Assembly (NCBI GenBank): GCA_036852015.1
Contig: JAANDG010000225.1
Coordinates: 150,364 to 214,363 of the forward strand
Direction: 5' to 3'
DNA length: 64,000 bases
Source: Pelodera strongyloides
Taxonomy: Eukaryota > Nematoda > Chromadorea > Rhabditida > Rhabditidae
Under the pieces are notes generated by a model. The model was not told where the DNA came from. It was given only the letters and a program-made list of their open reading frames with translations, and did not search any database. Below are positions 36,870 to 50,200 of this stretch, in pieces. Position 1 is the first letter of the stretch, and the number at the start of each line of letters is the position of its first letter. The translations under genes were made by a program, and so were the position numbers.

Positions 36870-38161
36870 CTGCTTTAATTCTGGTCTCATACAAACTCAC
36901 ACGGTTCTTCCCCTTGTGCAAGAGCACTCCAATACTAGTAGAATTGTTGATGGGCCTGACCAATTTGAATGTGATTGCGTTAGGAATCGGGCGTATTGTT
37001 AAGCTGACGAGAGCACCCGGTGACGACCTGTAGATTTGTTTCATAATTAACAGTTTCATGTAGTTTGCATCTCTTAAAAACATGATAGTTCGATTTCGTT
37101 GGTCTAAATAAAGAGAAAGTGCGGTAGTTTCTTATATATCATCTTGTTTTCAATACATTAATGAGTTGCTCACAAAGCATAAAAGAGATGAGGAATGTTT
37201 TGTATTCCCGTGACGGGATGATCTTCCACTTCCACAAGTTCATCCCCAATTCTGAAGAGGCATGAGAGTTGACGGTCAAGACTTCGACGCCAGCCGGCCA
37301 CCCTGAAAGTAAACAACCACTGCATTTTTAAATATAAGGACCGGTAAAGTTAGGATTTCAATAATATACATTTATGAACCCAACCAGACACGTCCTCCGA
37401 CTTCGACAAAAAGCACATGTTCGACCAAAATGTTTAACGAGACTGCAGTCTTGCGAAGGGGCTGGAAGAAACCTTTGGCCTCGACGTGCTCACTTGCCCT
37501 CCTATAGCGATGGTGAAGGCCTGTAAGAAAGGAGTTTAAAGGGGCTGGGTTATTCAAATCGCCCCGTACTTTATTCTTGGTATATATTGCGCACCCCATA
37601 AAAAGCACAATCAGTACAAAAAGTTTCCAAGTCAAGGATCCGAGAGTCTGAATTTCCCTGATATTGGATAGACCGGATCTAAAGCTCCTTTTTATTCGAC
37701 AGCTGGTGCACTCTGGTCAGCAGAAAAATAGGGCTATAGGCGAAGAGTGTTAAAGAATGATAAAAATGTTGAGATAGCGACAAACTTAGAGAGCGATTTC
37801 TTTCCCTAACTCTCTTTGCCTATAGCGATATTTTCCTGCCGGCCACAGTGCACACAACGCAACAAAAGTACAGGGCGAATTGAATTGACCTTATCCCTTT
37901 AACTCGACGAGGAATAATCGACGATGGTGTGCCAATAAGTGAATAACTTGTACTGTAAGTATGCACAGTAAAACGTTAATAACCATGATTTCATAACATG
38001 ATGATGCTTTGCTTTAAAAACATATCGTGGTGACATATAGTTGGAGAAATATAAAGGAAATATTACCATCGTCAAGGAATTCCTTCCCGAGGTATGTAAA
38101 TCGTAAATCGATATGTCTCTCTGCCCGTGAACAACTTGACTCGTGCGAATCGCTACTGCTG
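36383..38161 (-). CDS. Tandem PDZ-like protein, 5' end unresolved
   Basis: Exons recognised: 38067-38161 (5' exon may start further upstream), 37385-37520, about 37163-37299, 36901-37027, 36677-36781 and 36383-36559. The exons join in phase. The first PDZ-like unit includes LFRIGDELVEVEDHPVTG and HLFYALSSPGALVSLTIRP, with the typical G-D-x-I/L-V-x-V-x-x-x-x-V-T-G element. The second unit starts GVLLHKGKNRIGGIEQDS and has PAVITEVNNRRLNPF and VEFSLTLQP. The carboxylate-binding loop is not canonical GLGF (ISGVLL-like at best), so ligand choice is unclear. The protein ends FRIFMCDS. It lies between the PIP-box gene (convergent, 165 bp away) and the GAB-like adaptor (same strand). The start codon was not found; an ATG exon near 38275 does not join in phase. 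Confidence 0.72.
36832..36868. repeat. (TA)n microsatellite
   Basis: About 37 bp of alternating T and A in an intron of the PDZ gene. Confidence 0.95.
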
Positions 38162-38767
38162 CTAAAAGTGTCAATTATGATTGAATCGGCAAAGCATGAG
38201 TAGCATAGCACTGGTCCTCGTCAAAAAAATGACATCCGACCACACTCACAATCAGTAGAGACCGCTATGGTCTCCATTACAGGCAAAGATCATTCACGTT
38301 CACGTAAGCATAACGGTGTTTAAATAGTCTCGAAAAGCAATTCATGCTCGGCGCCCAGGGTCTTATAGTACGAGAACAACACATACTTACATTAAGTCAA
38401 CTCATAATAGTTTATTCAAAATACAAACTAAACACGACATCAACTAACATCATCACAGTATTACTACAACCAATATATGCGCGAAGACCTAAATGAGACT
38501 ATAATTAGCATAAATACACTGATACGAGCAACCAAGTAAACATCATAAAGTTTTTGAGAATAAGCTTCGACGAATGAAGAATGGAGGGAAGCCGTCAAGA
38601 TACATGGGCACAGCACAAAGGCAAAGGAAAATCTCATGCATTTACCGTAAAAAAAACAATCACAATCACAACACAGTATACAATGAAAACCGCTTAAAGC
38701 TGGGAGCCACCAACAGGCGTTGTAAAGCGAAGAATAAGTAGTTTGTAAATCAATTTGCTCCATAACC
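38162..38767. other. Between PDZ and adaptor genes
   Basis: Holds the unseen 5' end of the PDZ gene and the 3' flank of the adaptor gene. No confident exon. Confidence 0.4.
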
Positions 38768-41700
38768 CTAATTTATTTTATCATACCAAAGACTCGTTGT
38801 GCTCAGTGTTGATGTAATTGGTGAAGAACTGGACGCGTTACACGCACTAGACCCTACGGGAGAAGTAGAATCATAGAGGGTGAGAGCTGCAGTGCTTCGG
38901 GGAAGATCATATACTCCTTCCTAAAAAATTATATCTCTAAACTTTAGTTTATACTTTTTTAACTGCAAAACAGGAAGAGTATGTGGCAACCATAAATGAT
39001 ACATAGATCAACATTCGTGACTTTCAAGTTTATCCCCGTCTTCATCATTAACAGTTAGGGGGAAATCTGCATACCTCCTCCACTAAATTCCTCTGCCTAT
39101 TGACAGACATGTCGGCCGAATCGGATCTTGGGGGAATTGCTGGCGGTTTACCCTTCGATGAAGGCGGAGAACATCGGGCAGCTACAAAAAACATTAATGC
39201 AGAACAGGTACAATCACATCATCTAACACTATACTGATAATATGTCTGGGAACCTACCTAGACTTCTCCTTGGTGCAGCCGTGGGCATTCTTATTGCTGG
39301 GATAGGAGACTGCGGGATATTTTGCTGTGAAATAGACGCCACCGGGTGGGAGGAGCCATCTGTGGGAACTGAAGACAAAGAGGAATACTCAGGCGATGAC
39401 GAACCATCAATCCTTTCGGGCTGTTCACCCACTGCTCGGTTTGGAGAACCGGGGAGGACGACCGTATGACCGTTCTGAAAGATGACATTGCAAAATCACA
39501 TTAGCTTATTTGAAATTGTCGTTAATTATTAACGACACGTATATTTTAATGTAGGTCGAAGATTTCCGCTTTTCACAGTATGCGCAGGTTTTGCTTTGTA
39601 AAAAAAAGAACAATATTTTAACAAGAAATTATCGATGACCACAGTTAAGCATGCGTATTTCAATGTTTGTTTGTGCACCCATTTAAACTGGTAATGACAT
39701 ACAGGGTGTTTAAACGCAACGTGTTTAAACGTTACCTCGCTGTGACTGGGAGAGGTTTCAGTATTTTGTTCGTCCCTCGACATATTGTGACTAGAAGTTG
39801 GAGAGATTGTTGTGTGTGGATGGTCAACAATATTCAGGATTGTGTCCACTGATAAGGGCGGAGGAGGGGAACTATAAGCAGGAATTATTCTATAATATAT
39901 ACAATATTCCATTAACATTCAGTTTTTGCGACTGATAATTGTCATTCAAGCAGCTCTAGTTATCTAAACACGTGAAAATTGACAAGTAAAACTAATTGTA
40001 CGTATAATCAACGGCCGTGAAAATCTTACTACCTTGATTTCACAGCTCCGCCATACACATTTGAATTGTTGTCGAAAATTTCCAATCTTGACAAAGTATT
40101 ATGAATGGCTTGGACCCATTCTGTGCGTTGACGACTGGAAATGGGACAGTATGCACGTTTGATCTTTTATGTTTACCGGAATTTATTATGAAGATGCATT
40201 TTCACAGGATCTAATCATAGATCCTTGTAAACGAATGCCAAAGACAAAGAACAGAGACTGTGAGACGTAAGCGAAATGTTCACTCATTCCCACGGAAGGC
40301 ATACACATATTCAAAATTTGTATATATTCTGCTCTACGAGCAAACTTTGAGGCGGAACTTGCATTCTTAATTTTGAAAGAAAATACTTCCAATAATGCTC
40401 ACGTGAAAGCAGATACTATATGTCGAATAAAAAAATAGCCGTAGTATTCATTACATAGAGTATGCAGCTATGCATATGCATATTAGCTCGCTGTCAATGT
40501 TAATCTTATATAAAAATTATACCGTAGTATGGAAAGTGCCTGGAGAAAGACTAAGATGACTAGAACAGATTCAGAGAGAGAGGAGTAAAGTTTTTGAATT
40601 GATTTAGTTGAAACAGAGAATTGAAGTATTTTGCGCGGAAAAGGATCCAGTTAATACTGAAATTCCGAATTGGGTCTGCCGCCGAAAAGGAAATTGGTTT
40701 GTTAATTCAGAACTCGAGAGGAGACCAGAAAACGAAACAACCGGGAAAAGACTCGCGTAAACATTGCTTTGTCGAGACAGTGTTAATGAACATAGAACGC
40801 ATAAACCCTATTTAGCTCTCTGCGTACGCGGACTACAAGCATTGGCGAAAAAATAAGAAACTGTTCTTTTCGTCAGATGTTGATCTCATAAGAAAAGACT
40901 CATTATGCCGTAAAAATAGCAAAAGTAAAAACTCTGGCGCGGTTAATCTCGGGAGAAAGTATCGCGTTCATATGTTATTGGAACAATGTAATTCTTGTAG
41001 GAGAAGGAATATTCTTTGTATGCTCATAGAAGTCATACTTAAGTTGTCATACTGTAGAGGTATTTACTAGCAGCGAAGCATACGGACGAATTAACGGGAC
41101 CCTTATTCACTGTCCAAGAATAATGTCGGAACAGCAAAAAAGTGTACAAAGGGAAAGAAAAAATAAGCTATAACAACATCAAGTCAGGAATTAAACACTG
41201 TTGACAAAATAGCAAGTTTGCGGAGTTAAAAAGAACTCTTAATTAGACCATATAATAAAATAACCTTACTTGTCTAAAGCCGCAAATTCGAGTGGATCGG
41301 TAGGAGTACGAAAACCAAGCAGAAAACATCTGTCGTCGCTTATTACGTTCATTATGTAATTGGCGTATAGAAGGTCGATCACCTGAATATAAGACAATAA
41401 TGTTCAGGTTAGAACACATTTAAGTTGGTATAAAAATCAGGATATGAGACACTGAGTATATATAAAGAAAAAATAATACCACAGTAAGACACAAGAAAAA
41501 AAATTAAACCATGTAGTAGAACAGAGGCAAACCAAAAAAAAAAGGATATTTAAAATGATAGCACTTACCCTTATTGGCTCATGCTTCTTAATATGTTCAT
41601 CTTGGCGATACCACTCCAGGAAAGGTATATTATTATCGTGAATACAAAGAACGACCCATAGAGGTTCTTCAAACACGAACTTTTGCTAAACAAATAACAA

Positions 41701-41908
41701 CAATAAGACGAGTACACACATACTATTTGCATGATTGTTGAACTAATTGGAATAATGCACTCCGACAACGTGAACAATTTATGGAAAATATAGGTAGAAT
41801 TACAGCCTTAATATTTACCTTTTTCCTTGTAATTGTGCCCAGTTTGCTTTGCTTTTTGCGAACCTTCTTCTGTAATATGCCTCTTTTGACAACTTCTCGC
41901 GAGCACAT
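38768..41908 (-). CDS. GAB/SOC-1-like PH-domain signalling adaptor
   Basis: Exons: 41819-41908, 41569-41685, 41270-41382, 40033-40134, 39736-39871, 39258-39474, 39075-39181 and 38768-38920, about 345 residues. The ATG at 41908 lies 3 bp behind TTTCCTAG (trans-splice type). Exons 1-4 form one PH domain: VVKRGILQKKVRKKQSKLG, then IPFLEWYRQDEHIKKHEPIR-VIDL, and the C-terminal helix RTEWVQAIHNTLSRL. The KKHEPIRVIDL segment resembles GAB-family PH domains (KKPIRIIDL). The rest is disordered Ser/Pro-rich sequence with docking sites: GKPPAIPPRS (PxxPxR, SH3-binding) and GVYDLPRS (a possible phosphotyrosine site). This layout fits multisubstrate adaptors downstream of receptor tyrosine kinases, such as C. 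elegans SOC-1. The orthology is inference; DOK-type adaptors are the alternative. Confidence 0.78.
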
Positions 41909-44294
41909 TATCTAGGAAATCTAAACGTTGGTAAAGTTAGTGAGTGCAAACAGCTTTTGGCCCAAATAGATGAAAACAAACACAGCGCAAAAGGGCATAT
42001 TTGGCTCAAACCAGGCGAAAAAGGCAATGATTTCAGAAAAACAGGATGTAAGGGGTTAGAACATGGCTGAGTACGCTTTAACGCAACATTCATAGACATT
42101 ATCATTACAAAAGCAAACTGTTAATAAATGAATAATGGAGGGAACTGACATTATGTTATTAACTGTGCGCGAAACACCGATTCAACATACAGCGGGTTAC
42201 GAACAAACAGAGAGTTTTGAGTCATAGAAAGGATATAGTTGACGGAAGAGACGAGAGAGAATGAGAGAACGAGGAATCCATAATTGGATGGGAGCAGATG
42301 ATCAGGGAGAATGAGAGGAGCCACAGGTTTATATCGGTAGGAGAGAAGTAGAGAAAGTTAGAATGAGAGAGTGAAACATTCGAGAAGCGCAGATGAGCAG
42401 GGGAAAGGAGAGACGCTGAAGGTCAGTTGATCATTCGGAGACCGAGGCGAATAGCAAAATAAGAGAGGATCGATAATTGGATGATCCTCCAGTTACACCC
42501 GTCCCTCCTTATTGCGCTGGGTATCTTATCAAGATGTGAGAAACTTATCTGCATGGCACATATTCAAACACTTGAATGAAAGATTGAGATATGAATACGG
42601 CTTCTTCCGCATTTACTTGTGTTATTAAATGGCACTTGTTGTGAAAGTCTGTGTGGTCATTGCAAATGGTAGCACTTGTTTATTGACGACAAAGTGTAGT
42701 GCGCGTTATTCTGACTCGGACGTTTTCCAAGCAATTTTTATTTACACACTCAGATCCCTCCCCGTCTATGAGTCATAGATCACTTTTCCGAGAAACCAGA
42801 ATGGGAAGACCTTAAATGAGATGTTCGCATTCAAAATACCCTGACGATGAACGACAATTGCTCATTCCCTTCTTTGGTGTTTTAATTCCAAATTAATCCC
42901 ACTTGATGACAGTTCTTTGGCAGAAACGAGAAGAAAAATGTCATCGCGTATGTGCTGTAAATACCGAGTGACTCTGCCGACTGTCCAGGTCACACGCTCG
43001 CGAACGATCATTCAGCAGTACCCCATATATTTGAGGTGTTTTACTAGCAATTTGAAATATTATTGCTAAACGTCGCACTAATTATGTCCACGAAAAAGCC
43101 CAAATATGTTACGAGGTAAACACGAGAGAAAGACAGAGAGACAGAGAGGCTGAGAGTGATCGATAGAGAGAGAAAGAGAAAAAAAGGGAAATGGAGATAG
43201 AGAAGGGCGCCCTAGAAAGAACATGAAAACGATATGATTAAAAAATGCCAGTAAAGGAACAGAATGCACTGTGAGAGCATATCCACACCGAGTTTGTCAA
43301 CCTACCTATTCGTTGTGCAATAAAATTTAACAAAACCACATTCGCATCACCGACTCCAAAAAAAAGCAATATCTCAAAGAAATAAAAACATTTATTGAAT
43401 AGAGTGCACAATACATCCAGAATACTTGTTCGCGATAAACAAAGCAAAATCACCATGGAAAAACTACATCAGACCAACAACGATAAAGCTAACAGCGGTC
43501 AGGCTGCAAACAAGACGCGCAAAATTGAAAGTGTCGATTAACTCCGAGAAAAATTAAACTTGCTCGATCATAAACGAAGGGATAATAGCAAAGCACATAG
43601 TGAAATCGCAAGGAGAGCATGCAAATATGCTGCTTCTATTGAAAGGGGGCAATCAAGTAAACAAGTCTTGATAAAGATATCGGCCTTCATTTGCATACGG
43701 GTTGTAAATGGCTTCTTGTTTGGAATGAAAGGGCCACGAAACTAACATCAAAGAGAAAACATGTTTACATACGGTCATGCGAGAATAAGTGAACAGATAA
43801 AGGCTATATGGTTTACAGGCTTGATATATGTATGTACAATTGATATACACAGGAGTTTACGTATCACTGGCAAGATGACTGGAAATATAAGCGGTGGTTA
43901 ATTAGCTAATTTAATATCTAGAACGAACTACAAATTGATACTACGCTCACACAAAAAAACAGTGGATAGCACAAGGCAGGAATGGAACAAATTTGACTAA
44001 GAAAACAGAACACAACAATTAAAGATACCTGAGCCGAATATCGTTGCGGTGTTACCTGCTTGTCATAAAGGCTGGCTCAAGAAAAATAATGGACGAATCG
44101 CTACTGGTGAGCTTAATATTGAAATATGCAAGAATACCATCCGGGACACATACTTGAAAAAGGTTTGTAAAAGAACAATTAACACATATATTTTGTACCC
44201 ACGGATAGAAAGTAGATATGGGTCTGAATCAAAATAATCATGCTTTACGCGATAAAAAAAATACATATTCGAGATGCACAATATCCATTCAGGT
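41909..44294. other. Intergenic with polypurine stretches
   Basis: A 2.4-kb gap between the adaptor and atg-2, both minus. The + strand is purine-rich (GAGA-type) at about 42235-42470 and 43115-43210. Short frames here do not show splice structure or known motifs. Confidence 0.5.
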
Positions 44295-47200
44295 TCATCT
44301 CTGTGTGCCCGAAGTCGAAGGACTTTCCTTCCATTTGTGCTTGTCCTCTTCGCAGACCTACAATTATAGTGCTGTTCAGATGTAAAAACAAAATGTTGAA
44401 CTTTCGTTTGAAACTACAAAATATAATGATCGTGTATGTGCTTCATACACACTAATTACCTCTGGACGAAGTTGACTTTTCAGTCCTCCCAGCATGCTGT
44501 ATGTGACTTGTGAAGTGACAACCAGAGGACGAAGAAGCGCCGGCGTAAGGAACCGCATCCAGGACCTAGAATTTTTTATTCAAGTCAGGTTCATCATTAA
44601 AATGTGGAGTAAAATAGTAAATCTCCAAAATTATGAACACACACAAAACATAAATGGTTCCATGGGCGACTCATATACACATTCGGACATGAGGCATAAA
44701 ACGGTCCGCAGTAAACGTGAAAATTATCTACGACCAAGTTTTTTTCAGTTGTTTCATCCGATTTCCACCAAATTAGGGTCGGGTAATAATACACTAATTG
44801 TATCCATACCTTAACTGTGTCTGTCCACTCGCTCTATTTTCTTGCGTCGCCAAGTCGAGATCGTCTCTAGTTTGTCGAACACCCTAAATACACAAATCGT
44901 TTTTAAAAGAACGAGATTGTGAAGCACAAATTAAACTATTAACTCCTATTTGGCTAATATGGAGTGACGAATAACTGTCGGGCATAAGCTTTCGTCGTAA
45001 TCAATAAAAAGCAAGGATCACACTTACGTCTCTGACAAGGTCGTACGCAATTTGAGTGGCATGGCGCAAGTCGGTGGGCGGAGCTGACCGTCCGGAAGTT
45101 ATGGATCGCCGGTTGCGATGGTTCAGGAACGCATCTTGAGGACTGACTTCGTGGTACACGGTTTCCGCGGCATACTAAATAATGTACTTGGTGACATAGA
45201 TGAATACAACGTTGTGGAAAGTTTCAAGCATGCCCTCTCAAGCAGAACAAAATATTGTTACTCCCATTATTGTACAACAGTAAATGTTTCCATCTTAGCA
45301 AATATTACAGTTTTTTTTTAACGCAGGAATCGAGACTCTTCTGAGGCACTAAGAAAAAGGCAGACCTGCACGACTCCAACGAGCGATTGTGCCACATCGA
45401 CGATTGCCGAAAAAGCGCTGACACCAAAACTACCGGCTCCCCGCTGGATTCCCTTCACAACGTGCCCGTCCTCTTTACGCATTTCACTCACGGGTAACCA
45501 TAGCAGGTCGTACATTCCCTTTCCTAAAAAGCATAGTTATCTCCAATGAAAATGGCAAGTCTTTGAGCAGATACAAATATAGAAATAAACAATAAATGCT
45601 AATCCATACCGACTTGAACCAACGGAGAAATGGGGCCGCATGACGCCAAAACATTCGGTATGTTGGTAAGAATATCGTCCCGCCATTCGTCGAGCGCGTG
45701 CTGTAATTGTGCCTCGTAAAGAAAATATTTTTTTAAATCCGGCTCGTTATATTAAAATGAAGGTTTAAAACCTACGCTGACACATCGGTCGATACCAAGG
45801 AGACCGTTTCGACAGACAATTTCCTTGAGGACAATCTCAGTCCGGTTGAGCTTCCCAAGACCTTTCATCACTCCGATCACGGCACCTTAATCATAACAAT
45901 TCACACATAAAAATGACTTACCTTTTATGCTAAATTTTGCGAGACTGCGTAAAAAAATGTGGCAACAAAAACCACATGTCTAACTCACCATCTCGATCAA
46001 TGTTGAAGGCCTGTTTTCCATGATAATCAATGTATATTGCAGTCGCGGGAGAGAAGACGAACTCTCTACAATGTGGAAATGAAAATTAGCACCAAGACGA
46101 ATATTGTAACAAATACCAAAAGCAAATACCTTCAGTTTGACAAAAATAACTTTGTTTGGCCACTTACTTGAAGAACGTGTTGTATCTGACTCCTTCCTCA
46201 GGAGAAGAATCTCCGTGGACAACTGTGTCTCGGTCCTCTTGGTCCTCTTCTTCTTGAACTTCTTAACAATAATTCGTTAGAATTTAGGAAGGTATGGAAC
46301 ATGCATCGCAATGAAATGACATAGCACATATTTACAATAAGTGAAACCACGTATGTGGTTTCATCATAGCTGTTTTACGTTGTGATGGTACGCATAGCGT
46401 TAGATGAACTAACCGTCTTGCTGTTCGGGCTCCTGTGCCAGGTCTGGATGGATGCTTCCACCCAGTGTACTGTTCATCAAAAGCTGATCGACTGACAAAG
46501 TTCTCTCGGTGCGGATAAGATTTTCATCCGCTGAGTCCAGTCTAAAAAGTATGATTCTTGATAGAACTTATTGTCAGTATATTCGCAGAACAAGATAAAT
46601 CATGAGTATTCAAACACTGGTTCCTACAACTCTTCTCCGGTTGTTCGTTAGCAAAAACAAGAAAACTGGATTTGTAACCCACCGTATCCCACTCTGCGAC
46701 GCCCAATCGCCCTGCATTTCCGTCGCATCGTCAAAGAAGCGAGAGCGGTTCGCATCGCTCAGTTCTGATTGAGGTCCTTCTGAATCGTGCGCGAACACAT
46801 CTAAAAGAACAAAACGGATGCTGACCCTTTAAAAGTGGCGAACTACATTATCCACCCACCAGTGTCTCGTATGTCGTCTGATTAAGTTCTAGGAATGATA
46901 CAAACCACGATAGGTGGGCTACTACTACTACACTGAACATCGATAAAATAAAACAACTCACTTTCCATGAGGACTGAGTCAGTGATCAACGGATTGATCT
47001 CCAGTGGTCTCTTTGTTGTCGGTTCTTGGCGATCGAAGAATGACAAATCACCTGTATTTAAACATAATGATAACAATACGTGTAGTCCAGGTATGTTAAA
47101 CAAGTCACAAACAATAAGGCAGTCGGTAAACTGGACCCATAAAACGGCAACAAAAACAAAGCGAGGTGAGCAAATTACCTAGAGGGCTGGGAGCAACGGG

Positions 47201-50200
47201 ACTCGGTGTCAGTGGTTGCATGTTCAAAGGAGAGTCTGCATTCAAATCCGGATAGACTTTGGAAGATGACTGTCTGGGTTGTTGGGGAACCTCTAGAACT
47301 GGACGCTCCTGGCTTGCAATGTTCGCAACTGAAATGTGCATCTCCAAAAACACCCAAATAGAGATTTCACGACACTGTATGAATGTTATTAGTAGTGTGT
47401 GGCAAATCACTGTGCATACAGCTTCTAGACTGTGTGTTGCAGCTAGCTAATCACTATACTATGTGCATGTGCATGCTGAAAAACTTGCGTACCTCCGCCA
47501 GGAAGTCGCAGGTTTGAAACGAGATCCGTAAAGAAGTCTTGCAGGAAATCCATTGTGTATTGATCGATGTTCAGTCTAACGGGAAGGAGCGAGACCTGGA
47601 AATATTTTGATAATATTTTGATAATGGAAAATGCGCCCATAATACAGTGAAATGAAAACGAAAGGTTGAATTAAAGAAGCAGACTGACCCTCAATTTACC
47701 CTCGCACTTGTGTGTTTCCGTGATGCGAATGGCCAACATTGGGGCAAGAGTCCGCCGGGGATTCTCAGACGTCCAATACTAAAGCATACTTCATTACTAA
47801 GCATACTTCATAAGTGTGGAATTAGGACTCCAGAATGTGAACAAAACAGTCTCTTATTCTTTCATTTATAAAAGTGTTCAATATATGAGACTCACCTGAT
47901 ACATCAACTCATTTATCTCCGAAGAACGAAGTCGATCAATAACAGTGACATCATGAATCGAAGCCAATGTCATCGACAAGAGAGGCGCACGACGATCGAA
48001 CAATTGGTACAAGAAGGTGATCTAAACAGTACAATAAGTTGTTTCTAGGGTACTCACAGCGGAGCTATAAACGAACTAGGAAGAAGAAAGTTTGACTGGT
48101 TTATTAACAGCATAAGACACTATAAGTGTAAATGGAGTTTCACCTGAGTACCAGGCCCAGTCAGAGCAGGCGAAAGAATAGTACATATATCAAGACCAAC
48201 CTTGTTGAGTTGCAGTGCTACGGACACAGAATGGTCTCTGTAGGTTCCTCCTCGCTCGTCTGATCCAACATTCTGTCCTTTTCCTTGCCGTTCGCGATAT
48301 TCAGCCACGCTGTACGGTTTCGGCACTGGCGCCACATCGCCTAAAACATATGCATAAGGCTTAGCTTTTAAACAATAGGAGCACCATTGCTTTCAAATTG
48401 GGTATGTTTCGAATAATATTTACTAAAATAAATTTGAACGAATAAATCAAATAACACCCAAAGAAAGGAACTACCTAAGTCATTTCCGCCGTAAAGGTAG
48501 AGGACGATGCTGAAGTCCTTAATGAGGCACCGCCATATTGGGCTCGGAAAATTGTCCGGAAGTGCTGAAATTTGAATAAGTACTACAAACAAATGAAATA
48601 TATAAGACAAGCGTGTGCAAAAAGAACATAATTTTACCTGAGAGTCCGTCCGTGCGGACTTCGTCTGGGATCTTGAAGTGTTGCGCATTGATTGAAATAC
48701 CCGTATCATTCTGCGATTTCTTCGAACAATTTACCCGAATACGTGGCTGGCCCATAGCACCCTAAATAGGGGACACATTAGTTGTGTTAAGCCAATGGAA
48801 TAGAGAACATATGTACATAGTTTGATAACGCCTAACATTGAAAAGACAGATACAAGATGACCAGAAAAAAAGAACATACCGTAATTCCAGCACCCATAAT
48901 GTCGTCCACCATACAAAATTCTTCATCGGTTGAGAACGACGTATCTCTCTTATGCCCAAAATCAGTAGCTTCGTGGATCGACTGCTCCAGCAGGTTCGTT
49001 TTCACCTTAAACAAATGAGATAGTTGAACATACAAGGATCGAAATCAACCAGAACCAATTACAAGAAAAATAATAACTTTAAAATGTGTACCTGTCCGAA
49101 ATGCGCACTATCGTTCGCAATATCGTGTCCCACAGCAACTGCGGCAGAAGGGTCGAGGTCCCTTTCCTGCATCGCGTTTTCCATCATCAACTGCAAAGAA
49201 AATTTGTGAACATAAAACCTAAACATATAATTTAATGCAAATAGTTTCCACATCATAATGAAATGAAAAAGTCTTTCAAATAATACCTTGAGATGTGACT
49301 CGTTGGGGTTAGAACATGTCACTTCAGCAGGTTCAACTTCCGCAGGAGCATCATCCTTCTGTAAATACTTAAATATTAGCCATGTTGGTTTACAACTTCG
49401 TTTCGCGCAAACTAATTTCTAAGGAAATATTTGAATTATAAACAATATACCGTATAAACAATACCTCTTCCGTGCATGTCGCCTGACTTGACTGCGTTTC
49501 ATCATTTGAGAAACCAGGCGATTCAGCAATTTCCGTGAGCATATTGAGAACAGTGACTAGTGAATCCGCACAAGCCCACACCTGAACGAAGCAACGCGTA
49601 AATATATGGAAGTGCGAGAAAACCAACAAATGTTTTAAAAGATTAACTGTGACCATTATGTATTTGGGATGTTCGTACGGAGAGCAAAAGGAATTTTTTT
49701 TAGCATAACTGTACCTTCACTATATCATTCCGGCATCTGATTTCAAACAAGGGAGTGTTGAGAGGAGTAGTATTGTCCTCCATTACAGCCAACGGGAAGC
49801 GAACCTTCAATGCAAAGCTATTGGTTACAGGGATGGACGAAGCTGATTAACACAAGATTAAGGCAAAGAATTATTAGATAACGATAGACGCCAACGGACA
49901 CAGAGCTAATTGAATCCAGAAACATACCTCAAGTTGAAATAGTCCAATGTCAATCATTTGCACGAATATCTTCTTATCCACAGTTTTCGAATGGGATTCC
50001 TCACCAAACCGAACTTTCTTCGAAGATTCCTGAAAACAAGAGACTAAGTTTCTAAAAACAGTTCAAGAAAAAAATTGGTTGCAATAAGAATTTCAACAAA
50101 ACCAAAGAATATCACCGAGTGTAAACAGAAGCTCTAAATGAGATTCGCGTTGTGGGATAATAAAAAGTATACCTCGGAAGGCGCCTTGTCAGTCAAGAAA

